Part shown: piece by piece, positions 7,599-16,355 of the stretch
Layout: every line of letters starts with the position of its first letter
Position numbering within the stretch: the first letter of the stretch is position 1
Assembly: GCA_016873225.1 (NCBI GenBank)
Contig: VGXS01000010.1
Span: forward strand, 1 to 64,000
Length of the DNA stretch: 64,000 bases
Reading direction: 5' to 3'
Source: Planctomycetota bacterium
Lineage (GTDB): Bacteria > Planctomycetota > Planctomycetia > Gemmatales > Gemmataceae
Notes under the pieces: model-generated
Database searches by the model: none
What the model was told of the DNA's origin: nothing
Seen by the model: the letters and a program-made list of their open reading frames with translations, nothing else
Translations under genes and position numbers: made by a program

Positions 7599-9447
7599 TG
7601 AAGCTCAGCGGTATTGACACGATTCCCGGATTGGAAAATGGGACAGGGGCCTGAGACGGTGGCAATCCGTACAGGCCCCACATGTCGGGGCACAACGCGA
7701 TGAGCCCTAGCGATGAGATCATGCCAACCGTGATGGATGCGATGATTCCAGCGGAGGTGACTCTGGGCCAGAAAAGGATCATGATGATCGCGGGCAGGTT
7801 GGCGGACCCCGCCACGGCGAAGGCCAGCCCGACAAGGAATGTCACATTCATGCCCTTGAAGACGATACCCAAGGCGATTCCGACCGCGCCCACACCCAAC
7901 GCCGCGCCCTTGCCAAGCATGATTTTGGAAGAATCGGATAGGGCAAGCGCCAGATACCTGTCGGCCAGGTCGTGCGCGACGGCACCCGAGGCCGCCACGA
8001 CAAGGCCGCTGACGGTGCCAAGCACCGTGGCGAAGGCGATCGCCGAGATGAACGCGAACAGCAGGTCGCCAAAGGAGCGGGCCAAAAGAGGCGCGGCCAT
8101 GTTGCTATCGGCGGGATTCAGAACGCCGGAGGTCATGGCCCCCAATCCCATGAACAGCGTCAGCACATAAAAGGCGCCGATGGCGGCAATGGCGACAATG
8201 GTTGATTTTCGCGCTTCCTTTGCCCCGGGAACAGTGTAATACCGGATCAGGATGTGCGGCAGGGCGGCCGTGCCGAGGAACAGTCCCAGCATGAGCGACG
8301 CGAAATCAAGCCTCTCCAGCCAGGTTCCCTGCACCTTGAATCGCATGCCGGGGCGAAGCAGGCGTGACCCATCGGTTTCCGACGGATGGTAAACGGTGAC
8401 GGCGGATCCTTCCGCGTCGGTGAATCGCGACTCCTTCCATCGGGTCACCTTGGTTTCAGGCGACCCGATGGCCGCGATCAGCCCGACAGGTGAAACGGGC
8501 CCTGTGGCGCAATCCGGGTTTCCAGCGATGCTTGCCAGGGATCCGACCTGCCTGATCTTGTTCAGCGGGCCTTCCGGCATTCCGTTGACGAGTCTGGCGC
8601 CACCGGCCTCCTTGACAACGGATTCTGTTTCCCTGGCAGAGGGCAAGCCTCCATCCGACATATCTACCCGCCACCATCTGGAAACCCCTTCCTTTTGGAG
8701 TTTCACGAATTTCTCTCCCGATGCGGTGGTGGCGAATTCGGAAGCCGTCGAGCCTTCCGTGGTACCCGTGATGTTTTTCTTGTCGTCGACAATAAGGGTG
8801 ATAGATCCATGCCGGTGGAATGGCACCGCCCCTCCCTGGTCGGGCGAGGTTGAAAGGCCTCGCCAGCAAACCGCCACGACAAGAACGAGCGAGAAGATGA
8901 TGAGCAACCCGCCCTTGAGGAACTGGACATAGGTGGTGGAAGCCATTCCCGCCGTGGCGACGATCACCATCACGATGCCGCCGACCATGATGACCCCCCA
9001 GTGATGGGGCATCCCGAGGAGCGGTTCGACGAGCACGCCGGCCCCGACCATTTGCGGAATCAGGTAGCACAATGAGACCACCAGCGTGCTGATGGCGGCG
9101 GCCAGTTGGATCCCCTTCGAGTTGAACTGGGCATCCACGGCATCGGCGAAAGTGTAACGGCCCAGGCGGCGCAATGGCTCGGCGATGACGAAAAGGGCGA
9201 CCACCCATCCCGCAAGGTAGCCGATTGAATAAAGGAAGCCGTCGTACCCCTGGGTTGCGATCAAACCACAGATTCCAAGGAACGACGCGGCTGAAAGATA
9301 GTCTCCCGCGAAGGCGATTCCATTGACAAACCAGTGAATCTGGCCGCCGGCGGCGTAGTACCCGCTGGAAGTCTTGGTCTTTCGGCCCAACTGCACTGAA
9401 AGTCCCACGATGAAGGCCACGAAGGCCAGGAATATGGCGGTGACCAT
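7546..9447 (-). CDS. Sodium:solute symporter, cation/acetate symporter (ActP)-like, with a large soluble insertion
   Basis: This is a 633-residue polytopic protein of the SSS family. Seen are GGQIHWFVNGIAFAGDYLSA, FLGICGLIATQGYDGFLYSI and GRYTFADAVDAQF near the N-terminus, and LPHILIRYYTVPGAKEARKS in the second half, all typical of ActP-like transporters that import acetate or other monocarboxylates with Na+. Between residues of about 205 and 375 lies a hydrophilic block of about 165 residues (from ..SPDQGGAVPF to ..KVQGTWLERLD) that the E. coli-type transporter lacks. It starts 3 bases downstream of the DUF485 gene, its usual partner, so the pair is cotranscribed. The substrate is inferred only. 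Confidence 0.85.
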   Translation of the reverse strand: MVTAIFLAFVAFIVGLSVQLGRKTKTSSGYYAAGGQIHWFVNGIAFAGDYLSAASFLGICGLIATQGYDGFLYSIGYLAGWVVALFVIAEPLRRLGRYTFADAVDAQFNSKGIQLAAAISTLVVSLCYLIPQMVGAGVLVEPLLGMPHHWGVIMVGGIVMVIVATAGMASTTYVQFLKGGLLIIFSLVLVVAVCWRGLSTSPDQGGAVPFHRHGSITLIVDDKKNITGTTEGSTASEFATTASGEKFVKLQKEGVSRWWRVDMSDGGLPSARETESVVKEAGGARLVNGMPEGPLNKIRQVGSLASIAGNPDCATGPVSPVGLIAAIGSPETKVTRWKESRFTDAEGSAVTVYHPSETDGSRLLRPGMRFKVQGTWLERLDFASLMLGLFLGTAALPHILIRYYTVPGAKEARKSTIVAIAAIGAFYVLTLFMGLGAMTSGVLNPADSNMAAPLLARSFGDLLFAFISAIAFATVLGTVSGLVVAASGAVAHDLADRYLALALSDSSKIMLGKGAALGVGAVGIALGIVFKGMNVTFLVGLAFAVAGSANLPAIIMILFWPRVTSAGIIASITVGMISSLGLIALCPDMWGLYGLPPSQAPVPFSNPGIVSIPLSFITLVMVSLASTKSAQST

Positions 9448-9450
9448 GGT

Positions 9451-9717
9451 TTACCTGCCCTCCTCCCGTTTGCGGCACAGGGAGTCATAGGCCAGGGCGA
9501 GGCCGAATGCCGCCAGGATAAGTGCGAGTCCGTAAACGACCGCCAGGTTGATGCCCCACAACACGGTGATTTCCATCATTGCCGGAGTCGTGAGGTTGAT
9601 GACAACGAACCCGGCGTACATGGCCGCGTAAACGAAGAACAGGATGAGCCCAAGCCTGGACTTGTATCCAGCGGCCGAATCTGGCGCGGTGTCCCGGTTG
9701 GCCGGTTCATGAAGCAT
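9451..9717 (-). CDS. DUF485 membrane protein, partner of the ActP-like symporter
   Basis: This is an 88-residue protein with two transmembrane helices (LGLILFFVYAAMYAGFVVIN and VLWGINLAVVYGLALILAAF) followed by ALAYDSLCRKREE, the standard DUF485/YjcH arrangement. ATG 9717 is preceded by AAGGA. The family is found almost always directly upstream of acetate/cation symporters, as here, and is thought to be an accessory subunit of the carrier. It begins 27 bases after the ADP-ribosylglycohydrolase gene. Confidence 0.85.
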   Translation of the reverse strand: MLHEPANRDTAPDSAAGYKSRLGLILFFVYAAMYAGFVVINLTTPAMMEITVLWGINLAVVYGLALILAAFGLALAYDSLCRKREEGR

Positions 9718-9744
9718 GCCGAGAGTTCCTTTTTGATGGGCTGG

Positions 9745-10671
9745 TCAATCAGCGGGGGCCAAAAGGGGAGTGAGCACTTTCTCGATCATCTCCTTGCGGG
9801 CGAGGCCGGAGATCCACTCCCTTGGTATTCCCGATTCACCGAAGAAGGCGCCGGCAAGCTGGCCGGTCACCGCCCCCGTGCTGTCGGAATCCTCCCCCAG
9901 GTTGACAACCTTGATGACGGCCGTGCTGTAATCCGGGGCGTCATGGAATGCCCACAGTGCCGCCTCAAGCGTCTTGACGACATGTCCGGTTCCCCGGATC
10001 TCGGGAGGTTGGTTCTCGCGGTAGGACCCTCGAACAACACGGGCGATTGATGCGGGGATTTCGCCGTCATTGAGCAAGGGTTTGAGAATGGGGCCCGAAG
10101 GGTCGAGGACCGCCTCGCGAGGCATGCCTTCGATCAGCCCGGCAAGGAGAAGGGCCAAAACCCTGGCGCCATGCCTGCACTCCGGTGCCGCGTGCGTGAC
10201 GGCGCTGGATTCGTCGGCCAATTCACCCAATCGCGCGGCTTGATCCCTCATCAGGTGGGAATAGCGAATGCTCACGGGTGAAAGGCGCATGATCGAACCG
10301 TTGCCTTGTCCGATTCTCGACCCGGAATTGCCGGCGTCGCCTGTTTTCGTAAACGCGATCAACCCGCTGAGCGTGGTGCCGCCGATGTCGAAACAGGTTC
10401 CATTGACCGAATAGGCGCCTTCCTTCCACCAGGACACATACCTTGTTGCCTGATCATGGGGATTCCAGCCGGTGGCCAAGCTGTCAGCCAGTGCCAGGGC
10501 CATGCTGGTGTCATCGGTCCATTCCCCCGCCTTGAGGTTGAAAGGACCGCCGGCGCGAAAACCTGTAACGGGCTCGAAGGTTCCCGGTGACCGGAACTCG
10601 ACGCACGCTCCCATGGCATCGCCAACGGCCAAGCCATAAAGGGCGCCGCGCTTCCGGTCGATCAAGGACAT
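9745..10671 (-). CDS. ADP-ribosylglycohydrolase (DraG/ARH-type) family protein
   Basis: This is a 308-residue protein with the full set of DraG/ARH metal-ligand motifs: GLAVGDAMGACVEF at the N-terminus, EWTDDTSMALAL, GNGSIMR in the middle and LGEDSDSTGAVTGQLAGA near the C-terminus. Such enzymes use two Mg2+/Mn2+ ions to cleave ADP-ribose from proteins or other acceptors. I prefer ATG 10671, with GGAG 6-7 bases upstream, over GTG 10686. It heads a three-gene unit with DUF485 and the ActP-like symporter. No partner ADP-ribosyltransferase is seen in the window, so the target is unknown. Confidence 0.88.
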   Translation of the reverse strand: MSLIDRKRGALYGLAVGDAMGACVEFRSPGTFEPVTGFRAGGPFNLKAGEWTDDTSMALALADSLATGWNPHDQATRYVSWWKEGAYSVNGTCFDIGGTTLSGLIAFTKTGDAGNSGSRIGQGNGSIMRLSPVSIRYSHLMRDQAARLGELADESSAVTHAAPECRHGARVLALLLAGLIEGMPREAVLDPSGPILKPLLNDGEIPASIARVVRGSYRENQPPEIRGTGHVVKTLEAALWAFHDAPDYSTAVIKVVNLGEDSDSTGAVTGQLAGAFFGESGIPREWISGLARKEMIEKVLTPLLAPAD

Positions 10672-10737
10672 CAGGGTCTCCGGCACGGATCGCGATGCGG
10701 TTCCCGCTTTTCAGAAGGGATGGCGGGGCGGGAAAGC

Positions 10738-10768
10738 GCATCCCCGGAAGCCAGTCGCCCGGGGATGC
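10738..10768 (-). terminator. Hairpin downstream of the Gfo/Idh/MocA gene
   Basis: A perfect 10-bp inverted repeat (GCATCCCCGG / CCGGGGATGC, loop of 11 bases) begins 10 bases beyond the stop of the minus-strand oxidoreductase gene and lies upstream of the next minus-strand gene. It likely separates two transcription units. Only a short CTTT tract follows on the minus strand. Confidence 0.5.
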
Positions 10769-10777
10769 CTTGCCGGC

Positions 10778-12154
10778 TCAGGCCTCGTTGGCCTCGTACT
10801 CGCGCTTGGTCACGATGCCCGGCTGGGGAACTGGATAACGGCCGTTCTTGTCGGCCTTGATGGGCGCCGGGCCATCGATCACCAGCTTGTCGACGGTGGG
10901 GGCGAATTCATGGTCGCAGTTGAGCATCTCGTCGTAGGTGACAACGCGGCCGGTGTGGGCGGCCATGCGGCCCATGGATGTGACCAGGCTCGCCTTGGCG
11001 CCGCGCTCAACCTCGTTGTGGGGCTTTCCATTGCGGATGGCGTCGATGAGATGGTCCCATTCGAGCTGGTAGGGGTTGCGCTCCTGACCGAAAGCCCAAG
11101 TCTGTTCGGTCTTGACCATGTTCTGGCCCTTGAAGATCCGGCAACGGGCGGGTGTGTGGCCCGAGGTGGAAATGATCGCCGAGCCCTTGCTGCCGTGGGC
11201 ATAGCTGGCGAACTCGTTGTGGGCGCCGTTCATCGTGCGTCCCTCCATGAGGAACTTGGAGCCATCGGCGAAGGTGTACTCGATGGAGTAGCTGTCGAAG
11301 TTCTGGTCGATGTTGTTGCCCCGGTAATGTCGGCCACCCGATGCCTGGGCCTTGACCGGCCAGGCATCCTTCATCCAGCAGCATTCGTCGATGTTGTGGA
11401 TCAGGAAGTCGGAAACGGCTCCGCCGGAGGCCCAGAGGAAGCTGTGGAACCGGCGGATTTGGTAAGCCAGCTCCGAGAGATTTTCGGGCTTTGGACCCGA
11501 GAAGGCGCTCGCGGTGGGGCCCGCTTGACGGTAGGCGCGCATCAGGATGATGTCGCCAATCTGCCCGTCCTTGATCCGCTTGTGCAATTCCTCGCGGGCC
11601 TCGCAGTGACGGCACATGAGGCCAACGGCCACCTTGAGGTTCTTTTTCTTGGCTTCCTCGCCAAGGGCGAACATTTTCTTGGTCGTCGGGCCGTCGACTG
11701 TCAGGGGTTTCTCCATGAACATGTGGAGGCCCTTGTCGATGGCGTACTTGAAATGAACCCAGCGGAAGGCCGGCGGGGTGGCGCAGATCACCACATCTCC
11801 GGGCTTGAGCTGATCCATCGCCTGCTTGTAGCCATCGAAGCTGATGAACCGCCGACCTTCCGGCACCTCAACCTGGGCCGGCTTGGCGGATTGGATCGAC
11901 TTCAGGCTTCCCTCCAGCCTGTCCTGGAAAACATCGGCCATCGCAACGAGCTTGATCGGGCCGCTTTTGGTTTCAAGAGCATTGAGTGCCGCTCCCGTTC
12001 CACGCCCGCCGCAGCCGATCAGGGCCACCTTGATTTCATCGCTTCCCGCGGCGTGAACAAGCGGCGCGTTCAGGGCCGCCGCGGCGCTGGCGGCCACGAC
12101 ACCAGCGGTTTTCATGCTTTCTCGGCGGGTTGGGCGGGAGGGGGAGTCGTTCAT
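10778..12154 (-). CDS. Gfo/Idh/MocA family oxidoreductase, Tat-exported
   Basis: This is a 458-residue protein. The N-terminus PTRRESMKTAGVVAASAAAA is a twin-arginine signal ending near VHAAG. A Rossmann start follows, IKVALIGCGGRGTGAA, and then the family hallmark MEKPLTVDG, whose lysine is the usual catalytic or substrate-binding residue. ATG 12154 has GAGG 6 bases upstream. Planctomycetes carry dozens of such secreted NAD(P)-dependent sugar or inositol oxidoreductase homologues. Substrate cannot be predicted. It stands alone, divergent from the NUDIX gene and separated from the downstream gene by a hairpin. Confidence 0.88.
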   Translation of the reverse strand: MNDSPSRPTRRESMKTAGVVAASAAAALNAPLVHAAGSDEIKVALIGCGGRGTGAALNALETKSGPIKLVAMADVFQDRLEGSLKSIQSAKPAQVEVPEGRRFISFDGYKQAMDQLKPGDVVICATPPAFRWVHFKYAIDKGLHMFMEKPLTVDGPTTKKMFALGEEAKKKNLKVAVGLMCRHCEAREELHKRIKDGQIGDIILMRAYRQAGPTASAFSGPKPENLSELAYQIRRFHSFLWASGGAVSDFLIHNIDECCWMKDAWPVKAQASGGRHYRGNNIDQNFDSYSIEYTFADGSKFLMEGRTMNGAHNEFASYAHGSKGSAIISTSGHTPARCRIFKGQNMVKTEQTWAFGQERNPYQLEWDHLIDAIRNGKPHNEVERGAKASLVTSMGRMAAHTGRVVTYDEMLNCDHEFAPTVDKLVIDGPAPIKADKNGRYPVPQPGIVTKREYEANEA

Positions 12155-12219
12155 GATGACCTCGGGGAACTCTAAGGTAATGGTGCGCGACCGGGAATCC
12201 TCGCGCGACAGCCATCACT

Positions 12220-13025
12220 ATGACTCCAAGGCCGGCTGTCCTCAACACATTTTTTGCCCGGAGACCGTCCAGAATGTCGATCCAGTCCGTGGCCCGCGGC
12301 TTGGGGCGCTTGGCATCGGAGACCCAGATCAGGCCGGTTTCCGGCCTGATCATCGTTGATGGCCGGGGAAGGGTGGCGATGGCCTATCAGGAATATGCCA
12401 ACCAGGGCTGGTGCTTTCCCAAGGGCGGCATCGACCACACGGAAACATCAGCCGAAGCCGCCGTCCGTGAAGCCCGCGAGGAGATTGGCCTGGAGGTCGA
12501 ACTGCTCGCCATGGAGCCGCTGTCATTCACCGGCAGGGCCTTTCATGATTCCCTGGGTTTTGGTTCTCCGAGGGTGGCGCGGTCCGTCATCCATAAGCCG
12601 GTGTGTCGGTATTTCGGTGAGCGACACGAAGAAAGGGTGAATCGCCGGGCGATTCCATCAGCAAGGGAGCCTATGACCTCATCTTCCGAGCTTGGACCGT
12701 GGAGCTAGGTTTCAAACCATCGGAACCGGAAGTGTTGGAGGTCTTTGATGCCACGCGTTCCATGTTGGTCACATGGTTGCAATCACCCACCTATCATCTC
12801 GCGGCATTCCGCTCCCATGTGCCCCATGAGATGACCGGTGAAACCGATGAGGCCGCATGGGTCAACCCTCTGGAAATCATCAAAAGAGCCGGCGAGGGGG
12901 TGATGACCTTGCCGCGGAAGATGCACGGTGATGTCGTCAGGGTCGCGGCAATGTCAGGGTTCATGAAAATGATTGAAATGGCCTCGGCCAGCGCCCAATC
13001 CAGCGACCGGCCAGGCTTGTGGTGA
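12220..13025 (+). pseudogene. NUDIX hydrolase, split by frameshift
   Basis: The first frame from ATG 12220 encodes a NUDIX domain with a complete Nudix box at about residues 69-91 (GGIDHTETSAEAAVREAREE followed by IGLE), where the REAREEIG core matches REUXEEXGU. After about 12620 the frame degenerates into an Arg-rich tail that stops at 12708. The -1 frame from about 12636 gives the natural-looking continuation GESPGDSISKGAYDLIFRAW and runs uninterrupted to TGA 13023-13025, through a helix-rich C-terminus (EAAWVNPLEIIKRAGEG). A short piece of the third frame (VSDTKKG) also looks real, so two single-base changes are possible. This may be a decayed gene or a sequence error. The substrate is unknown, probably a nucleoside-diphosphate derivative. 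Confidence 0.6.
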
Positions 13026-13031
13026 TTGAGT

Positions 13032-16000
13032 CTATCGGGGTTGCCACTCGGCGCGGACCCGGGTCGAAGAAGCGGGTTTCACAAGAATCAGCGAACCGGG
13101 GGGAAGGGTGCCACCGGGGGCAAGTTTTCCCTTGCCATTGGCGAGGAAATCAGCCGGGGGCGCGCCGTTGATGTCGATCCTTGCGCGGCCCATGCCCGCG
13201 GGTGCCGGTGGCAGCCTGAGGATGGCTTTGCCATCGACAAGCGGGAGATCATCCAAAGGCAGTTCTCCCGAAACCATCGAGTAGGCTGGCCTCCATTTCA
13301 GGTTCGCCGGGGGCGTCGCCTGGCTGGCCCTTCCCAGCCAGGCCCTTGCGGCGGGGCTGTCCTCAAGCGCTTGCCATGTCCGGATAACTGGCCTGGTTAC
13401 AGGAGCGTAGGGCCCCGACTTACCCAATTCGGAAAGGAAGCGGACGAGGTCGGTGAGTTCCCGGTCGGTGAGGGTGTCGGCAAGCCCCTCGGGCATGAGC
13501 GACTTGCCATCCTTGATTTCCTCAATGCGACCCTTGGGCACGGTGACCTCGGCGCCATCGGCAAGCCGGAGCATCACGCCGGCGTCATTTTGCCGGATCT
13601 TGACGCCTGTGATGATCTTTCCATCGTCGGTGGAGACGATCGCGGTATGGTAACCCTCCTTGATTTTTGCCGAGGGCTCCAGAAGGGATTCCAGAAGATA
13701 ATCCGGTTGGGCGCTGGCCCCGATGCTTGTCATGTCCGGCCCCACCAACCCTCCCGAACCACCGATGGCGTGGCAATTGAGGCACTGGAGCTGACGGGCC
13801 CGGTAGATCGACTCTCCCCGTGCCGGGTCCGCCTTGGGAAGGGAGGCCAGCAAGGCGTTTTTCTCCTTGGTTGTCCAACCCTTTCGAGCCAGGCCCAAAC
13901 GCCCGGCGGCTTGAAGGGCGTCACGAAGCGCTCCATGATCCTGGCCGGACCCCGTCACCGAGCGAAGCGCCAATCGCGCGGAATCAGTGGGAACCTGGGC
14001 TCCCGAAAGTGATTTCGCCACCAGTACCGAGGCCCCCTTGCGGGAAAGAACGGCGTCCACGACGGCTTTCGCGTCATCCGGGGAAGCGCCGGCCAGAAAG
14101 GAGGCGATTTCCGGCGCGGCCTTCAAGGCATCGGCAGAAACCAAAGCCACCAGGAGTTCCCTCAGGTTTTCTGGCTTGGCTCGCACCGCTTCCACAAGGG
14201 CATTGGTTGCCGCGGTCGTTCCAGCCGATCCCAATCCCTCGATCGCCGCCGACCGCACCATGTTGTCGGCGTCCTTGATGGCCTTGATGAGCGCGGGAAC
14301 CAACGAATCATCTTTCCACGCGCCAGCCAGTTTCATCGCCGAGGCGCGCACATCCCGCGAAGGATTGCCCATGAGTCCATTCAATGTCTCACCAGCCTTT
14401 GAAACTCTGACACCTCGTGAAATGGCGGATTTCACAAGGGATTCCAGCACAGGGGAGATCCGTTCCTTGGGAAAAGACGAACCGTTGATGGTTTCGAGCA
14501 CCAAGGCGGCTTCAGGCGGGCCGCCATCTTGGGCGATGGACGCCAACACATCGGGAAGGCGGCGCGCATCGACCTTGCCCAGCTTGACAAGGCCCGCCAG
14601 CCGTCCAGCGGCACCTTGCGCCCCGACTGCTTGCAATGAAAACAGAAGGTCATCGACCGACACATCAGCGCCCCACTCTCCCTTGTCAAGGGCCGTCAGC
14701 CAAGACGGGGCAAGTTCGTCAAGGGTTAGCCACAGGCTGTAATCAAGCCAGCGGTCCGTGGGCAAGGCCCTGGCCTTGAGCGCCAGGGATGCGGCCTTGG
14801 GCTGGTTGGTGAATTGGCCCAAGGCGCGAATCGCTTCCAGGCGGACCCGTGGATCCGTGTCGGTAACCATGGATCCGATGCGCTCGAGCGCGTTCGGTTT
14901 CCGTTCTCGATCGTCAACCAGAACGCGAACACCTGCGGCGCGGATTCTTGGGTCTTCGGCGTGAAGAACCTGATCCAGCAGTGCGTCGGGATAAATGTCG
15001 AAGCTTTGCCAGGCCCACAGCATATCGAGGTGGATCGGAGTTGCCGGACCCTTGGGAAGGGCGCTCGTGGCGGACTCGAGCGTGGGCATGGAGGCTTTCA
15101 ACCCCCTTTCAACGAGGGCGCGACGCGCCTGGTGGCGCGTGTACTGCTCAGGTTCGCCAAGCAGGCCGACCAAGGCCTGGGGAGACATGACGGAATGGTC
15201 GTTCCTTGGCGGCAAGGCGCGGCCCGAAGCCGTCACCCTCCAGATGCGTCCATGGGTCTTGTCCCGGCGCGGATCGCGGAAATCGACCTCGCCATGCTGG
15301 ATAATCGGGTTGAACCAGTCGGCGATGTACAGCGCGCCATCGGGGCCCATTCTCACATCGATGGGCCTGAAGGCCGGGTGATCGCTCTTGATGACCTCGG
15401 TCTGCTCGCGGCTGATGAACCCTGATCCGTCATCGGAGAGCTTGAACCGGCAAACCCGATGTCCGCGGAAATCACAGGTGATCGCGTCACCCTGCCAGTC
15501 ATCGGGGAAGGCGCGGCTAAATACCAGTTCGAGGCCGCAGTGTTTCGGAGATCCCGGATTCAAGCCGGGCAGTACGCGCTTGGCCCCGACGGCGGTGGCA
15601 TAGTAGGCGCGCGGAACCACGAAGTTGATACCTTCACCGCCGGCCCCGTCGGTGGCGAAGGACTGTCCGAATCGATCATGGTGATGACCCCACGGGTTGA
15701 CCAGACCCCGCTGGACCACCTCAAGCCGCTGCGTCGGGGGATGAAACCGCCATATGCCGCTACCCCCCAGCCTCCGAGGTCCATGCGGGGTTTCAATGTG
15801 GCTATGGATGTAGATCGACTGGTTGAAATGCAGGCGTCCATCAAAATGCCACCGCACCGTATGGACCATGTGGTGGGTGTCCTCGGTTCCGAATCCAGAC
15901 AGGACGACGGTTCGCCTGTCGGCCTTTCCGTCCCCGTTGGTGTCCTCAAGGAAAACGAGGTCGGTGGAGTCGACGACATAGGCCCCGTTTTCCACCGGTT

Positions 16001-16355
16001 CCACTCCCGTGGGAATCAACAGTCCATCCGCGAAGACCGTTGTCTTGTCGGCCTTGCCATCTCCGTTGGTGTCCTCGAGCACAAGGATCTTGTCACGGGC
16101 GGATTCCCCCGGCTTGATCTGTGGATAGGTCTCCGAGCATGCCACCCAAAGGCGGCCCTTGATGTCCCAGCTCATCTGGATGGGCTTGGCCAGAAGCGGA
16201 TCAGCCGCGAACAAGTTGGCTTCAAGGCCGGGCGACATCTTGAAGGTGGCCCGTTCCTTTTCCGGATCCGTCTCGACGGTTCCCGAGAAATTCCTCTGCG
16301 CCAAGGCCGACTGGGCCAGGATGAGGATCAGGGCTGGAGTGGCCAATCGGATCAT
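13032..16355 (-). CDS. PVC-type heme-binding (CxxCH) domain protein with propeller and HEAT repeats
   Basis: This is an 1107-residue secreted protein with a signal peptide (MIRLATPALILILAQSALAQ). The N-terminal 380 residues form the planctomycete 'membrane-bound dehydrogenase' propeller (LVLEDTNGDGKADKTTVFAD repeats; DVRMGPDGALYIADWFNPII). The middle (about 400-800) is HEAT-like helical repeats (DPRVRLEAIRALGQF; DNMVRSAAIEGLGSAG). Near residue 857 is CLNCHAIGG, a class I cytochrome c heme site, followed by VGPDMTSIGA. It is presumably a periplasmic redox protein; its partner is unknown. Its ATG overlaps the SGNH hydrolase stop by 4 bases, which indicates translational coupling. It is the last gene of the long minus-strand unit. 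Confidence 0.88.
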   Translation of the reverse strand: MIRLATPALILILAQSALAQRNFSGTVETDPEKERATFKMSPGLEANLFAADPLLAKPIQMSWDIKGRLWVACSETYPQIKPGESARDKILVLEDTNGDGKADKTTVFADGLLIPTGVEPVENGAYVVDSTDLVFLEDTNGDGKADRRTVVLSGFGTEDTHHMVHTVRWHFDGRLHFNQSIYIHSHIETPHGPRRLGGSGIWRFHPPTQRLEVVQRGLVNPWGHHHDRFGQSFATDGAGGEGINFVVPRAYYATAVGAKRVLPGLNPGSPKHCGLELVFSRAFPDDWQGDAITCDFRGHRVCRFKLSDDGSGFISREQTEVIKSDHPAFRPIDVRMGPDGALYIADWFNPIIQHGEVDFRDPRRDKTHGRIWRVTASGRALPPRNDHSVMSPQALVGLLGEPEQYTRHQARRALVERGLKASMPTLESATSALPKGPATPIHLDMLWAWQSFDIYPDALLDQVLHAEDPRIRAAGVRVLVDDRERKPNALERIGSMVTDTDPRVRLEAIRALGQFTNQPKAASLALKARALPTDRWLDYSLWLTLDELAPSWLTALDKGEWGADVSVDDLLFSLQAVGAQGAAGRLAGLVKLGKVDARRLPDVLASIAQDGGPPEAALVLETINGSSFPKERISPVLESLVKSAISRGVRVSKAGETLNGLMGNPSRDVRASAMKLAGAWKDDSLVPALIKAIKDADNMVRSAAIEGLGSAGTTAATNALVEAVRAKPENLRELLVALVSADALKAAPEIASFLAGASPDDAKAVVDAVLSRKGASVLVAKSLSGAQVPTDSARLALRSVTGSGQDHGALRDALQAAGRLGLARKGWTTKEKNALLASLPKADPARGESIYRARQLQCLNCHAIGGSGGLVGPDMTSIGASAQPDYLLESLLEPSAKIKEGYHTAIVSTDDGKIITGVKIRQNDAGVMLRLADGAEVTVPKGRIEEIKDGKSLMPEGLADTLTDRELTDLVRFLSELGKSGPYAPVTRPVIRTWQALEDSPAARAWLGRASQATPPANLKWRPAYSMVSGELPLDDLPLVDGKAILRLPPAPAGMGRARIDINGAPPADFLANGKGKLAPGGTLPPGSLILVKPASSTRVRAEWQPR

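Noticed and set aside
10910..12175. A 421-codon open frame on the plus strand opposite the Gfo/Idh/MocA gene
   Set aside because: It is antisense to a clearly conserved gene. Its translation is Gly/Val/His-rich without motifs, and it is explained by GC-rich codon bias leaving few stops on the opposite strand. The same holds for long antisense frames at 13026-14012, 15459-16379, 21767-22714, 23665-24687 and 51585-53051.
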